Source: Cellulophaga sp. F20128
GTDB taxonomy: Bacteria > Bacteroidota > Bacteroidia > Flavobacteriales > Flavobacteriaceae
Assembly (NCBI RefSeq): GCF_023015805.1
Contig: NZ_JALKBA010000025.1
Span: 1 to 32,907, forward strand
Direction: 5' to 3'
Length of the DNA stretch: 32,907 nt
The notes under the pieces were generated by a model. The model had not been told where the DNA came from, did not search any database, and saw only the letters and a list, made by a program, of their open reading frames with translations. The translations under genes were made by a program, and so were the position numbers. Shown here piece by piece: positions 17,228 to 27,101 of the stretch. The stretch's first letter is position 1. The number at the start of each line of letters is the position of its first letter.

Positions 17228-17980
17228 ATGCAATACGGTATTTGCAATCTTAGCATTGTTCCATTAAGGCAAAACCCAGACGATACATCAGAAATGGTTA
17301 CTCAATTATTATACGGAGACCATTTTAAAGTGTTGGAGCAGCGAAAATTCTGGAGTAAAATACGGATTGCTTTTGATACTATAGAAGGTTGGGTAGACAA
17401 TAAGCAATTTACTATAATTTCTGAAGCCGATTATTTTCAGACAGAAAACGTATCGGAAACAAGACTTAGCTCAGATTTAGTTTCATTTATATCCCCAAGC
17501 AACAACAGCCTAATGCCTATTGTTGCGGGATCATCTATTCAAAATACAGGAGTTTTAAATCATATTTTTGATGGCCATCAAATTCAAGGGGTTCAAGCGA
17601 AAGAGAAATTAATTCACACGGCTTTGTTGTACTTAAATAGTCCCTTTTTACAAGGAGGAAAATCACCCTTTGGCATTGATGCCCCTGGCCTAACACAAAT
17701 GGTTTACAAAACAAATGGATACCAGCTATTACGAACTGCTCAAGATCAATCTAAGCAGGGAGAAGCATTAAGTTTTATTGAAGAAAGTGAAGCGGGTGAT
17801 TTGGCTTTTTTTGATGACTCTAATGGGATCATAGATCACGTTGGTATTATTATGCAAGACAATTATATTATTCACGCATTTGGAAACGTTCGTATTGATC
17901 GTATTGACCATACCGGTATTTTTAATACGGAATTAAAGAACTACACCCATAAACTTAGAGTGATAAAAAAAATCATCTAA
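17228..17980 (+). CDS. SH3-NlpC/P60 family protein lacking the catalytic Cys (probable pseudoenzyme)
   Basis: The 250-residue protein has an N-terminal bacterial SH3-like half (about 1-70, PLRQNPDDTSEMVTQLLYGD, then EGWVDNKQF) and a C-terminal NlpC/P60 half (about 130-250). The family normally cleaves peptidoglycan peptides with a Cys-His-His site whose Cys lies in a GIDCSG motif. Here the codons at 17672-17689 read GIDAPG, so residue 152 is Ala (GCC), and the only Cys in the protein is Cys6. The first His is kept (DHVGIIM, about 205), as is the later HAFG His. The Trp that usually precedes GGKSPFG is Gln (FLQGGKSPFG). The gene is otherwise intact and no signal peptide is visible, so it is probably a structural or binding relative acting in the cytoplasm. 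It is likely co-transcribed with the thiolase, and a terminator follows. Confidence 0.8.
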   Translation: MQYGICNLSIVPLRQNPDDTSEMVTQLLYGDHFKVLEQRKFWSKIRIAFDTIEGWVDNKQFTIISEADYFQTENVSETRLSSDLVSFISPSNNSLMPIVAGSSIQNTGVLNHIFDGHQIQGVQAKEKLIHTALLYLNSPFLQGGKSPFGIDAPGLTQMVYKTNGYQLLRTAQDQSKQGEALSFIEESEAGDLAFFDDSNGIIDHVGIIMQDNYIIHAFGNVRIDRIDHTGIFNTELKNYTHKLRVIKKII

Positions 17981-18005
17981 GATTTTACTACAATTTATGT
18001 ATAAA

Positions 18006-18031
18006 AAAAGCCTTCATTTCTGAAGGCTTTT
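18006..18031. terminator. Bidirectional rho-independent terminator
   Basis: AAAAGCCTTCA (18006-18016) and its perfect complement (18021-18031) form an 11-bp stem with a 4-base loop between the convergent NlpC/P60-like and TPR genes. A-rich and T-rich flanks suit both directions. Confidence 0.85.
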
Positions 18032-18050
18032 AGTTTAATGGTTAAAAATT

Positions 18051-19316
18051 TTACTCTTCTAATATCTTTTTTAATCGTGTAAAATTTTCAGTATCCCCCA
18101 AGGCTCCATAAATGTTTTTTAACTGTGTTAACAAACCTTGATTGTCTGTGTTTTCTTTTAATGCATTTTCTAATATCAAAGCAGCATCTCTAAACAGATC
18201 GTCTTTTTTATTCTTTAACTCATCATACTTAGCTATATCTGCTCTTGAATTCCCTAAGTCGTTCATAGCGTCTATTAAACCATTTCCTTCATTTACATAA
18301 GTAGTTGAAAGGTTTAGTTGGGCGTTTATATAGCCTGGATTTAATTCAATTGCTCTTAAATATGCCGTTCTTGCTTCTTCTATTTTGCCTTGTTCCATAT
18401 TGATAACACCAATATTATAAAACAAATCTGGGTTATCTGGATCTACAGTTGTAGCTCTGGACATCAATTCAACAAACTTATCTTTATTTCCTAATTTATA
18501 GTAAAGGTTTGCTTCGTTTAATATTAAATTTACATCATTTGGATTGTTTTCCCTTGCTTCCTTATAGGCGTCTAAAGCTTTATCATCCTCACCCAATTGC
18601 GTGTATATAAGTGCAATATTTTTTACAATTTCAGCTTTTTTAGAAGGTACTTTCTCCTCTTTTGGATCTTTATACTGCTTCGATTTTATCATTAATTCTC
18701 TTTGCGTTTTATCCATTTCCTCAGTTTCACCTGTTGTAACGTTTACCGCAGTATACTTAATCTCACTACCATCGTAGTTTAAATCTTTAAGCTCATTATA
18801 ATACTTTAGCGCTTTCTCCATATTTTTAGCATTTACAGCACTATTAGCTGCATAATACAAATACACTGTATCTTTTTTACTTAAAGAATATGCCAAATAT
18901 AATTTATCAGCTCCTTCTTCAAACTTTCCATCATTGTTATCCTTAATTGCAGAATTCACAATATCTCCAGACATTGTAGACATGGCTTGTTCAGCTGTTA
19001 CAGAATATTTATTTTTTCCAATTTCATCTTCAAAAGCAATTAAGTCATTAAACGCAGTTATTGATTCTTCAAAGGCTCCTGCTTCTCCTGATTTTGCTAA
19101 TTTAGAATAGGTATTTCCTCGAATAAAATAATACAAGGCTTTGGTTTTATCATCTGCATCACCCAATAGTGCTGCTGCCTTTTCTAATTGTATTTTGGCT
19201 TCCGCAGCGTTATCTGCATTTAATGCTTTATCTGCTGCCTTTACTTCGGATTTTTGGGCGTATGTCATTGTTGAAAATGACACAACTGCCGCTACTATTA
19301 AAATTTTAGTTTTCAT
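18051..19316 (-). CDS. Exported tetratricopeptide repeat protein
   Basis: I start at the ATG at 19316 (421 residues) because it begins a clear signal peptide, MKTKILIVAAVVSFSTMTYA followed by QKSEV; the ten extra residues of the longer frame are not signal-like. The mature part is helical throughout. It has a first TPR-like helical region (about 25-200) and canonical TPRs in the second half: IALIYTQLGEDDKALDAYKE, ANLYYKLGNKDKFVELMSRA, YNIGVINMEQGKIEEARTAY and LNLSTTYVNEGNGLIDAMND. It is probably periplasmic or loosely held at the outer membrane and serves as a protein-binding scaffold; the partner is unknown. It lies 32 bases after gyrA with no terminator between, an arrangement that suggests co-transcription. 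Confidence 0.83.
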   Translation of the reverse strand: MKTKILIVAAVVSFSTMTYAQKSEVKAADKALNADNAAEAKIQLEKAAALLGDADDKTKALYYFIRGNTYSKLAKSGEAGAFEESITAFNDLIAFEDEIGKNKYSVTAEQAMSTMSGDIVNSAIKDNNDGKFEEGADKLYLAYSLSKKDTVYLYYAANSAVNAKNMEKALKYYNELKDLNYDGSEIKYTAVNVTTGETEEMDKTQRELMIKSKQYKDPKEEKVPSKKAEIVKNIALIYTQLGEDDKALDAYKEARENNPNDVNLILNEANLYYKLGNKDKFVELMSRATTVDPDNPDLFYNIGVINMEQGKIEEARTAYLRAIELNPGYINAQLNLSTTYVNEGNGLIDAMNDLGNSRADIAKYDELKNKKDDLFRDAALILENALKENTDNQGLLTQLKNIYGALGDTENFTRLKKILEE

Positions 19317-19348
19317 TTCAAATTCTATTAATAAGTTAGTGTACATAT

Positions 19349-21880
19349 TTATTCTTCTGTTTCGTTGGTATCATTATCAAGAGCCGTGCCATCCTCAGCA
19401 GTAACATCTAGATCCAGGATTTCTTCATCTATAACAGCGTCTTCGTCTTTCATTACTTTTGCAACGGCTGCAATAGAATCATTTCCTTTAATATTAATTA
19501 ATTTAACACCCTGTGTTGCTCTACCCATTACGCGTAAATCTTCAACACCCATACGAATGGCAATTCCGGATTTATTTATAATCATAAGATCATCGGTGTC
19601 TGATACATTTTTAATGGCAACTAGTCCTCCCGTTTTTTCTGTAATAGAAATCGTTTTCACCCCTTTACCACCTCTATTGGTGACTCTGTAGTCCTCTAGG
19701 CTAGAGCGTTTTCCGTACCCATTCTCTGAAACAACTAGGATATCTTGCTCAAAATCATGAATAGATACCATCCCGACTACTTCGTCCTTTTCATTGGCCA
19801 AAGTAATCCCTCTAACCCCTGAAGCATTTCTACCCATAGGTCTGGTTTTACTTTCTTCAAAACGAATTGCTTTTCCTGATTTTAACCCTAGGAATATCTC
19901 ACTTGTTCCAGTTGTTAATTTTGCTTCAAGAAGCTCATCATCTTCTCTAACTCCAATGGCATTAATACCATTTAGACGCGGTCTAGAATATTGTTCAAGA
20001 GAAGTCTTTTTAACCGTCCCTTTTTTAGTAGCCATAATTACATAATGACTATTCACATACTCTTCATCCTTTAAATCTTGCGTACAAATAAATGCCTTTA
20101 CAGCATCGTCTTGTTCTATATTAATAAGGTTTTGAATAGCTCTTCCTTTGGATGTTTTACTCCCTTCTGGAATTTCATAAACACGCATCCAGAAACATTT
20201 TCCTTTCTGCGTAAAGAACAACATATATTGGTGGTTTGTTCCCACAAATAAATGTTCTAAGAAGTCCTCCGTTCTTGTTGAAGATGCTTTTTGTCCAACC
20301 CCGCCTCTGTTCTGAGTTTTATACTCACTTAAAGCTGTTCTTTTAATATACCCTGCATGAGAAATAGTAATCACTACTTGCTCATCAGGAATCATATCCT
20401 CAATGCTTAAATCGCCACCCGCAAAATTAATTTCAGAACGCCTATCATCTCCGTACTTTTCCTTAACCTCTTGAAGCTCATCCTTAATAATTTGCATTCT
20501 TCGTGGTTCATTGGCAAGAATATCCTTTAAATCTGCAATGGTTTCAATTACTTCATTGTACTCTGCTCTTAACTTGTCTTGTTCCAGACCTGTTAATTGA
20601 CGCAAACGCATTTCTACAATTGCCTTGGCTTGTATCTCTGAAAGTTTAAACCTTTCTATTAAATTTTCTCGTGCTTCATCAGCATTAGAAGACCCTCTTA
20701 TAATTGCAATTACTTCATCAATATTATCTGATGCAATAATTAATCCTTCCAAGATATGGGCTCTATCTTCCGCCTTTTTAAGGTCAAATTCTGTTCTACG
20801 AATAACAACCTCATGCCTGTGCTCCACAAAATAGTGAATCATTTCTTTTACATTCAGGAGCTGAGGCCTCCCTTTAACAAGCGCAATATTATTAACACTA
20901 AAAGAAGTTTGTAGTGATGTATATTTATAAAGGGTATTTAAAACGATATTTGGTATAGCATCTCGTTTTAAGATATAAACAATCCGCATACCATTTCTAT
21001 CAGATTCATCTCTGATGGTAGCAATACCTTCAATTTTCTTATCATTAACAAGATCGGCCGTTTTCTTAATCATATCGGCCTTATTCACTTGATACGGAAT
21101 CTCAGTAACAATGATGCATTCTCTACCTTGAACCTCTTCAAAGGTTGCTTTTGCACGCATCATTACTCTACCTCTACCCGTCTTAAAAGCTTCACGAACT
21201 CCATCATATCCATATATAATACCCCCAGTTGGAAAATCGGGTGCTTTAATATGTGTAATAAGCTCATCTATCTCAATATCATTATTCTCTATATAAGCAA
21301 TAGTACCGTCTACGACTTCAGATAAATTATGAGGAGGCATATTTGTTGCCATACCAACAGCGATCCCAGATGCACCATTGACCAATAAGTTTGGAATTCG
21401 CGCTGGTAAAACTGTGGGTTCTTTTAAAGAATCATCAAAATTAAGCTGGTGATCTACGGTATCTTTTTCAATATCTGCCAACATGTCATCTGCAATCTTT
21501 CGCATACGTGCTTCCGTATAACGCATTGCTGCAGGGCTATCACCATCAATTGAACCAAAGTTACCTTGTCCGTCTACAAGCATATATCGTAAACTCCAAT
21601 CTTGAGCCATACGCACCATAGAATCATAAACAGAAGTATCCCCATGCGGGTGATACTTACCTAAAACCTCACCCACAATACGGGCAGATTTCTTATGTGC
21701 GCTATTGGAACGAACACCCAATTCATGCATACCATACAAAACCCTTCTGTGTACTGGCTTTAAACCGTCTCGTACATCTGGTAAGGCACGTGACACAATA
21801 ACCGACATTGAGTAATCAATGTAGGCAGATTTCATTTCGTCTTCTATGTTTATTGGAATAATTTTTTCCCCTTCTGCCAT
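19349..21880 (-). CDS. gyrA: DNA gyrase subunit A
   Basis: The 843-residue protein is the breakage-reunion subunit of gyrase, which with GyrB introduces negative supercoils. The N-terminal region has [20 protein letters not shown] (about 30-49), the quinolone-pocket helix [17 protein letters not shown] (about 77-93) and the catalytic Tyr121 in [10 protein letters not shown]. The coiled-coil tower and C-gate follow ([15 protein letters not shown]), then the C-terminal pinwheel with a GyrA-box-like QNRGGVG and further NRGGKG blades, ending in an acidic tail. The GyrA box distinguishes it from ParC. At the position equivalent to E. coli Ser83 there is Thr82, with Asp86 kept. It is divergent from clpC across 260 bases, in which I found no clean promoter match. 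Confidence 0.96.
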   Translation of the reverse strand: MAEGEKIIPINIEDEMKSAYIDYSMSVIVSRALPDVRDGLKPVHRRVLYGMHELGVRSNSAHKKSARIVGEVLGKYHPHGDTSVYDSMVRMAQDWSLRYMLVDGQGNFGSIDGDSPAAMRYTEARMRKIADDMLADIEKDTVDHQLNFDDSLKEPTVLPARIPNLLVNGASGIAVGMATNMPPHNLSEVVDGTIAYIENNDIEIDELITHIKAPDFPTGGIIYGYDGVREAFKTGRGRVMMRAKATFEEVQGRECIIVTEIPYQVNKADMIKKTADLVNDKKIEGIATIRDESDRNGMRIVYILKRDAIPNIVLNTLYKYTSLQTSFSVNNIALVKGRPQLLNVKEMIHYFVEHRHEVVIRRTEFDLKKAEDRAHILEGLIIASDNIDEVIAIIRGSSNADEARENLIERFKLSEIQAKAIVEMRLRQLTGLEQDKLRAEYNEVIETIADLKDILANEPRRMQIIKDELQEVKEKYGDDRRSEINFAGGDLSIEDMIPDEQVVITISHAGYIKRTALSEYKTQNRGGVGQKASSTRTEDFLEHLFVGTNHQYMLFFTQKGKCFWMRVYEIPEGSKTSKGRAIQNLINIEQDDAVKAFICTQDLKDEEYVNSHYVIMATKKGTVKKTSLEQYSRPRLNGINAIGVREDDELLEAKLTTGTSEIFLGLKSGKAIRFEESKTRPMGRNASGVRGITLANEKDEVVGMVSIHDFEQDILVVSENGYGKRSSLEDYRVTNRGGKGVKTISITEKTGGLVAIKNVSDTDDLMIINKSGIAIRMGVEDLRVMGRATQGVKLINIKGNDSIAAVAKVMKDEDAVIDEEILDLDVTAEDGTALDNDTNETEE

Positions 21881-22140
21881 ATTAAAATCTTATAAACTAA
21901 TTTGATTAAAAATTGACGCCAATATACATAAAATCATTAGGAGAAAAGCACAATTTAAGCACTTTAATACATTTTTTATTAACACTCTTTATATTTTAAA
22001 ATAGTTGGGAATTAAATTAAAATTTTGCAATTAAAATATGCGTTTTCCGACAAATACTACAACTTTAACGAATATAGGTATGGTATTTGCCTTAAATAAA
22101 GATAGATTTATTACTTTTATAACGGACTAAGGAATAATTT

Positions 22141-24687
22141 ATGGATGACAATTTTTCACCAAGAGTAAAAGATGTAATTGCGTATAGCAAAGAAGAAGCT
22201 TTAAGGCTTGGGCACGATTTTATTGGTACCGAGCATTTAATGCTAGGCCTTCTACGTGATGGCAATGGAAAAGCTATTAATATACTAGATGCATTGGAGG
22301 TAGATTTGGATCATTTACGTCGCAAAGTAGAAATACTAAGCCCCGCAAATCCCAGTTCCGATAATTTGCAAAAAGATAAAAAGAACCTACACTTAACGAG
22401 ACAAGCGGAGCGTGCCTTAAAAACCACCTTTTTAGAAGCAAAGCTTTTTCAAAGCACTTCTATTAACACCGCTCATCTATTACTGTGTATATTAAGAAAC
22501 GAAAATGATCCTACAACAAAGCTACTTCACAAACTTAAAGTAGACTATGATAGCGTAAAAGATGAGTTTAAATCTATTATCACTAAAGATGAAGATTATA
22601 TAGACACCCCTAGAGCTGAGTCTTTTTCTAATGATGCGGATAGCGAAAATGACGAAAAAGAAAATTTCGGATCTACATCAGGACAAAAAACAAATAAAAA
22701 ATCTAAAACTCCTGTGCTAGACAACTTTGGACGCGATTTAACGCAAATGGCGGAAGAAGACAAATTAGACCCGGTTGTTGGAAGAGAAAAAGAAATAGAA
22801 AGAGTCTCACAGATTCTTAGTAGAAGAAAGAAAAACAACCCCTTACTTATAGGAGAACCTGGTGTTGGTAAAAGTGCAATTGCAGAAGGTTTAGCTTTGC
22901 GCATTATAAACAAAAAGGTATCCCGAATTTTGTTCAACAAAAGAGTTGTTACCTTAGATTTAGCATCTTTGGTGGCCGGTACAAAATACCGTGGCCAATT
23001 TGAGGAACGAATGAAAGCGGTAATGAATGAACTTGAAAAAAATGATGATATTATTTTATTCATTGATGAGATTCACACTATTGTTGGAGCCGGTGGAGCA
23101 ACAGGAAGCTTAGATGCTTCTAACATGTTTAAACCTGCCTTGGCACGTGGTGAAATACAATGTATAGGAGCTACAACCCTAGATGAATACAGACAGTATA
23201 TTGAAAAAGATGGTGCTTTAGAACGTCGTTTTCAAAAAGTAATCGTAGAGCCTACCACAGTAGATGAAACTATAGAAATCCTTAAAAACATCAAAGGGAA
23301 ATACGAAGATCACCATAATGTTATCTATACCGATGAGTCTATCATTGCTTGTGTTAAGCTAACAAATAGATACATGACCGATCGTTTTCTTCCAGACAAG
23401 GCAATAGACGCTTTGGATGAAGCAGGCTCCAGAGTGCATATCGTTAATATGGATGTACCCAAGCAAATCTTGGAACTAGAAAAGCAATTAGAAGATGTTC
23501 GTGAATTAAAAAATACAGTTGTAAAAAAACAACGTTACGAAGAGGCTGCAAAACTTCGTGATGATGAAAAGAAAATTGAAAAGGATCTTGCCATTGCGCA
23601 AGAAAAATGGGAAGAAGATAGCAAGCTACATCGAGAAACGGTTACGGAAGATAATGTGGCAGACGTTGTTTCTATGATGAGTGGTATTCCTGTAAATAGA
23701 ATTGCACAGACCGAAATAAACAAACTGGCAGAATTACCCAATCTAATAAAAAGCAATGTCATTGGTCAGGATGATGCTGTTGCCAAAGTAGCCAAAGCAA
23801 TTCAACGAAATAGAGCTGGTCTAAAAGACCCTAACAAACCTATTGGATCGTTTATCTTTTTAGGACAAACGGGTGTTGGTAAAACGCAGTTAGCAAAGGT
23901 TTTAGCGAAGGAATTATTTGATTCTGAAGATGCACTTATTCGGATTGATATGAGTGAGTATATGGAAAAATTCGCCATTTCTCGTTTGGTAGGAGCTCCT
24001 CCAGGATATGTAGGGTATGAAGAAGGCGGACAGCTGACAGAAAAGGTAAGAAGAAAACCGTATTCTGTTGTACTGCTTGATGAAGTAGAAAAAGCACATC
24101 CAGACGTATTTAATATGATGCTTCAAGTGTTAGATGATGGTTTCTTGACGGATAGTTTGGGGCGTAAAATCGATTTTAGAAATACCATTATAATCATGAC
24201 TTCCAATATTGGAGCGCGACAATTGAAAGATTTTGGTCAAGGGGTAGGATTTGGAACATCAGCTAAGAAAGCACAAGCAGATACGCATCAAAAAAGCGTC
24301 ATTGAAAATGCACTAAAAAAGGCATTTGCTCCAGAATTTTTAAATAGGATCGATGATGTAATCGTATTTAATCCTTTAGAAAGAGAAGATATCCATAATA
24401 TTATTGATATTGAATTAAACAAACTTTACCTTAGAATTAAAGAGATAGGTTACCACCTAACACTTTCTGACAAAGCTAAAGACTATATAGCAGATAAAGG
24501 TTTTGACAAACAATACGGCGCAAGACCATTAAAAAGAGCTATTCAAAAATACATTGAAGATGCTTTAGCCGAAGAAATTGTAAATTCTAAACTCGTAGAA
24601 GGAGATAGTATTTTTATGGATTTAAATGAAGCCAAAGAAGAGCTTACTATAAAAATAAAAAAGGAGAACAAAACTTCTGAAGCCTAA
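22141..24687 (+). CDS. clpC: ClpC-type AAA+ unfoldase of the Clp protease
   Basis: The 848-residue protein unfolds substrates and feeds them to ClpP. The Clp N-domain repeats (about 3-150, [20 protein letters not shown] and [11 protein letters not shown]) are followed by the first AAA+ module with Walker [10 protein letters not shown] (about 238-246) and Walker [13 protein letters not shown] motif in the middle domain ([20 protein letters not shown], about 461-480) marks it as ClpC rather than ClpA or ClpB. The second AAA+ module has GQTGVGKTQ (about 575-583), [14 protein letters not shown], and the sensor-2 region [20 protein letters not shown]. The linker at about 150-190 is acidic and Lys-rich. 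No CtsR or McsA/B partners are present, as usual outside Firmicutes. A strong terminator follows. Confidence 0.94.
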   Translation: MDDNFSPRVKDVIAYSKEEALRLGHDFIGTEHLMLGLLRDGNGKAINILDALEVDLDHLRRKVEILSPANPSSDNLQKDKKNLHLTRQAERALKTTFLEAKLFQSTSINTAHLLLCILRNENDPTTKLLHKLKVDYDSVKDEFKSIITKDEDYIDTPRAESFSNDADSENDEKENFGSTSGQKTNKKSKTPVLDNFGRDLTQMAEEDKLDPVVGREKEIERVSQILSRRKKNNPLLIGEPGVGKSAIAEGLALRIINKKVSRILFNKRVVTLDLASLVAGTKYRGQFEERMKAVMNELEKNDDIILFIDEIHTIVGAGGATGSLDASNMFKPALARGEIQCIGATTLDEYRQYIEKDGALERRFQKVIVEPTTVDETIEILKNIKGKYEDHHNVIYTDESIIACVKLTNRYMTDRFLPDKAIDALDEAGSRVHIVNMDVPKQILELEKQLEDVRELKNTVVKKQRYEEAAKLRDDEKKIEKDLAIAQEKWEEDSKLHRETVTEDNVADVVSMMSGIPVNRIAQTEINKLAELPNLIKSNVIGQDDAVAKVAKAIQRNRAGLKDPNKPIGSFIFLGQTGVGKTQLAKVLAKELFDSEDALIRIDMSEYMEKFAISRLVGAPPGYVGYEEGGQLTEKVRRKPYSVVLLDEVEKAHPDVFNMMLQVLDDGFLTDSLGRKIDFRNTIIIMTSNIGARQLKDFGQGVGFGTSAKKAQADTHQKSVIENALKKAFAPEFLNRIDDVIVFNPLEREDIHNIIDIELNKLYLRIKEIGYHLTLSDKAKDYIADKGFDKQYGARPLKRAIQKYIEDALAEEIVNSKLVEGDSIFMDLNEAKEELTIKIKKENKTSEA

Positions 24688-24714
24688 ATAAAAGTGCTAC
24701 AACGAAAGCACGTT

Positions 24715-24744
24715 AAAAGGAGTCCATTTAAATGGACTCCTTTT
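24715..24744 (+). terminator. Rho-independent terminator of clpC
   Basis: AAAAGGAGTCCA (24715-24726) pairs perfectly with TGGACTCCTTTT (24733-24744) around TTTAAA, followed by further Ts. It lies 27 bases after the clpC stop. Confidence 0.9.
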
Positions 24745-24889
24745 TTATTGAACCTCAATTTAAAAACTCAAAAAATGAATTTTTTAAGCTTCTTGAAACT
24801 ATAAAAGGATATTTAAGCGCTTTATCTATTTTTTTTCGGTATCGCTCTACATCCTCCTACTTTAGCCAAGAACACTATTACGCAGAAAT

Positions 24890-25300
24890 ATGAAGATTGG
24901 GCAAAACAAGAAACCAATAATTGTTAAAGAGTACCAGCTAGAGTCTGGAAAAATATTTGTCTATGATAATTATATGGTGTCCTCATTTGATGAAGGCACT
25001 ACTGTTACCTTAGAAAAGGCATTTCAAATTATCGGTATTTCTGAAATTCATTTTAGGGATAAGGATTTTGGCTACATTAGCCTGCGCAAAAATTCATACG
25101 CCATAGATCCAAACATCTACAACTACATAAGAGGTTTTGAAAATCTTAAAGCTTTCGCTATTGTTTCAATTAAGGAAATAGACATGCACAACTTTAAAAT
25201 TGAAAAAATGTTCTACAAAAAACCTATGAAGTTCTTTATAGATTACAGCAATGCGCTTATATGGGTAAAAAGAAGAATAGCTTCCGCTGCAAAAAAATAA
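24890..25300 (+). CDS. Small STAS/SpoIIAA-like protein of unknown role
   Basis: A 136-residue soluble protein with no signal peptide or membrane segment. The pattern of alternating strands and helices, with KIFVYDNYMVSSFDEGTTVT, then HFRDKDFGYISLRKNSYAID, FENLKAFAIVSI, and a C-terminal SNALIWVKRRI helix, is like a family of small flavobacterial proteins with a STAS/SEC14-type fold. I recognise the overall shape but not a specific function. It starts 202 bases after clpC behind a terminator, so it probably has its own promoter, and it converges on the nnr gene, whose stop lies 5 bases away. The basic C-terminus (KRRIASAAKK) is unremarkable. Confidence 0.65.
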   Translation: MKIGQNKKPIIVKEYQLESGKIFVYDNYMVSSFDEGTTVTLEKAFQIIGISEIHFRDKDFGYISLRKNSYAIDPNIYNYIRGFENLKAFAIVSIKEIDMHNFKIEKMFYKKPMKFFIDYSNALIWVKRRIASAAKK

Positions 25301-25305
25301 GACAA

Positions 25306-26856
25306 TTATTCTTTACCTTCTGTATCCTGTTGTCCTTGTAGGTCCTCTGTACGTCTAAAAAGCTCCAAAAAAGCAGCCCCAATTGTTTCTACAATTGAAG
25401 TTGCTGATAGGGACTGATAGCCTAAACTTTCTACTGCCAAGTCTGCTGCACTTCCGTGCAAATAAACGCCAAATACGGATGCCACGACTGGCGAATACCC
25501 TTGAGCAATTAAGCCGGTGATAACCCCCGTTAAAACATCTCCGCTGCCTGCAGTTGCCATTCCAGGATTTCCTGATGTATTTACATACCCCTTGCCCTTA
25601 TACAAGGTAATAGTATGTGCGCCTTTAATGACAAGCACACAACTATATTTCTTAGAGAATTTTTTTGCCTTTTCTAATTTATCAAAATCATTTGCCCATG
25701 AACCCAACAAACGTTCTAATTCTTTTGGGTGTGGCGTCAATACAGTATCCTTGGGGAGTAGCTTTAACAAGGCCTTATTTTTAGATAAAATATTTAAGGC
25801 GTCAGCATCTAAAACCAAGGGTTTTTTATTTGTACCTAAAAAGGCAGCAAAAGCGTTCTGTGTTGCTTCACTGGTTCCCAAACCAGGACCAATACCAATA
25901 ACGGTAGCTTCTACAGTGAAATTGAAACCGGAAATATTTAATTCTGAAACATCTGTTTGCACCATAACTTCAGGAAGGGCAGTCTGAAAAGGAATATAAC
26001 CCGAAGTAGGCACATAGGCCGAAACCAACCCACTTCCCGAAAGCAAAGCACCTTTAGCTGCCAATAGGGCCGCTCCAATTTTCCCATAGCTTCCGCCAAT
26101 AATCAAGGCATGACCATAATGGCCTTTATGTGCAAATTTTTCCCTAGGAATATACCATTGCAACACTTCATTTTTACTTATTAAATCAAAATCTGTTTCC
26201 GTAACAGTTAAATATTCTGCATCTATACCTATATCAATGATTTCCCAATTACTGCCATAGACACCCGTTTCTGGCAAAAAGAAAGCCAATTTAGGTGTCT
26301 GAAATGTTAAAATATGATTTGCATGTATGACGGCATCTGGGTCTTCTACGCCCTTATCTAAAAATAAACCTGAAGGAACATCGACAGACAATACAAATGC
26401 CCCACTTTTATTAATATGTGCCATTAACTGAGTCACCCAAGCAACTGGAGCTCTATTTAATCCTATTCCAAAAATTGCATCCACAACAATGTCTTCTTTA
26501 CTAATTTTTGGAATTTCACTTTCTTTGGCGAGAAAAACAGGCCATATTTTTCTGTCTTTTAACCGTTTTAAATTGGTTAAAAAATCAGCCGTTCTTTTAT
26601 CGCTATAATCCACAATATATACAACGATATTATAGCCGTGTTCCTGTAAATGTCTTGCAACCGCCAGGCCATCACCCCCATTGTTCCCAATACCACAAAA
26701 CAAATGTATTTTAGGTTGCGCTCCTTGCAATCTTACATTTAACCAATTAAAAATCTGAATAGCAACACGTTCCATTAGTTCATCACTAGTGATCTGTTGT
26801 TTTTTAATTGTGAATTTGTCAGCTTCATATATTTGGGCACCAGTAAAAATCTTCAT
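25306..26856 (-). CDS. nnr: Bifunctional NAD(P)H-hydrate epimerase / ADP-dependent dehydratase
   Basis: The 516-residue fusion repairs hydrated NADH and NADPH. The N-terminal epimerase half (about 1-215) has the YjeF_N motif CGIGNNGGDGLAVARHL (about 54-70) and DVPSGLFLDKG. The C-terminal dehydratase half (about 235-505) has GGSYGKIGAALLAAKGAL, GIGPGLG, LDADALN, LTPHPKELERLLG, and the nucleotide loop GNPGMATAGSGDVLTG. The first half interconverts R and S forms; the second restores the cofactor using a nucleoside triphosphate or ADP. Length and order are normal for the bacterial YjeF/NnrD fusion. It diverges from thrA across 261 bases. The C-terminal tail (TEDLQGQQDTEGKE) is polar and probably disordered. 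Confidence 0.94.
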   Translation of the reverse strand: MKIFTGAQIYEADKFTIKKQQITSDELMERVAIQIFNWLNVRLQGAQPKIHLFCGIGNNGGDGLAVARHLQEHGYNIVVYIVDYSDKRTADFLTNLKRLKDRKIWPVFLAKESEIPKISKEDIVVDAIFGIGLNRAPVAWVTQLMAHINKSGAFVLSVDVPSGLFLDKGVEDPDAVIHANHILTFQTPKLAFFLPETGVYGSNWEIIDIGIDAEYLTVTETDFDLISKNEVLQWYIPREKFAHKGHYGHALIIGGSYGKIGAALLAAKGALLSGSGLVSAYVPTSGYIPFQTALPEVMVQTDVSELNISGFNFTVEATVIGIGPGLGTSEATQNAFAAFLGTNKKPLVLDADALNILSKNKALLKLLPKDTVLTPHPKELERLLGSWANDFDKLEKAKKFSKKYSCVLVIKGAHTITLYKGKGYVNTSGNPGMATAGSGDVLTGVITGLIAQGYSPVVASVFGVYLHGSAADLAVESLGYQSLSATSIVETIGAAFLELFRRTEDLQGQQDTEGKE

Positions 26857-26910
26857 TCACTAAAAATATTTGTTAATTACTATTGATTTCACAAAAATCA
26901 TAGAAATTAT

Positions 26911-26940
26911 TTGATTAAAAAAACAAAAGTACTACATTTG
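26911..26940 (+). promoter_or_regulatory. Promoter of thrA-thrB (TTG-N19-TACATTTG)
   Basis: A -33 TTG (26911-26913) is followed by exactly 19 bases and TACATTTG (26933-26940), matching the Bacteroidota primary-sigma promoter at all fixed positions. The predicted start is near 26947, leaving about 170 bases of leader before the thrA ATG. Confidence 0.75.
26924..26931 (-). promoter_or_regulatory. Candidate -7 box for nnr
   Basis: On the minus strand TACTTTTG fits TAnnTTTG at every fixed base; there is no TTG at the proper distance. It lies back to back with, and inside, the thrA promoter's spacer, so the two could not be occupied together. Confidence 0.3.
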
Positions 26941-26972
26941 ATTCGTTAGTAAGCATTGCTTAAATATACATT

Positions 26973-27047
26973 TTGGACAAAAAATCAACTTTTTTCAATA
27001 CAATTACTTGTGTTCTTACAAACACAACAGCTACCCCCTTGGGGTGA
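26973..27047 (+). CDS. Putative threonine-rich leader peptide of the thrA operon
   Basis: A 24-codon open frame lies between the promoter and thrA, beginning MDKKSTFFNT and continuing ITCVLTNTTATPLG, then TGA. Seven of 24 residues are Thr (positions 6, 10, 12, 16, 18, 19, 21), with an Ile and a dense Thr run at 16-21. E. coli thrL, the leader of the corresponding enzyme, is likewise Thr/Ile-rich. The start would be TTG at 26973; ATA or ATT codons just upstream are the alternatives, and an in-frame TAA precedes at 26961. No ATG and no obvious Shine-Dalgarno sequence are present, though this phylum often lacks one. The Thr run overlaps a 7-bp hairpin. Translation is an inference from content and place, not shown. 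Confidence 0.55.
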   Translation: MDKKSTFFNTITCVLTNTTATPLG

Positions 27048-27101
27048 TCTTCTACATACATGTCCATATTGTTGTATTGATTTTCAATACCATTTATTAC
27101 C
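26995..27101 (+). promoter_or_regulatory. Inverted repeats in the thrA leader (candidate attenuator)
   Basis: Three local hairpins are visible: TTGTGTT/AACACAA (27008-27014 with 27021-27027), ACCCC/GGGGT (27033-27037 with 27041-27045) and GTATTG/CAATAC (27074-27079 with 27085-27090). A fourth, long-range pairing joins TCAATACAA (26995-27003) to TTGTATTGA (27072-27080), 9 bp, and competes with the third hairpin for the same bases. GGTGAT (27043-27048) can also pair with ATTACC (27096-27101). I see no T-run after a hairpin, so a transcription terminator is not evident, and control at translation start is equally possible. Folding was not computed. Confidence 0.45.

Noticed and set aside
22110-22124. 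Thr82 in the GyrA quinolone pocket or a clpC promoter as special findings
   Set aside because: Thr at the Ser83-equivalent position is wild type in several bacteria and says nothing about resistance alone; the best TTG-N21 match before clpC fits the -7 consensus too poorly to call.
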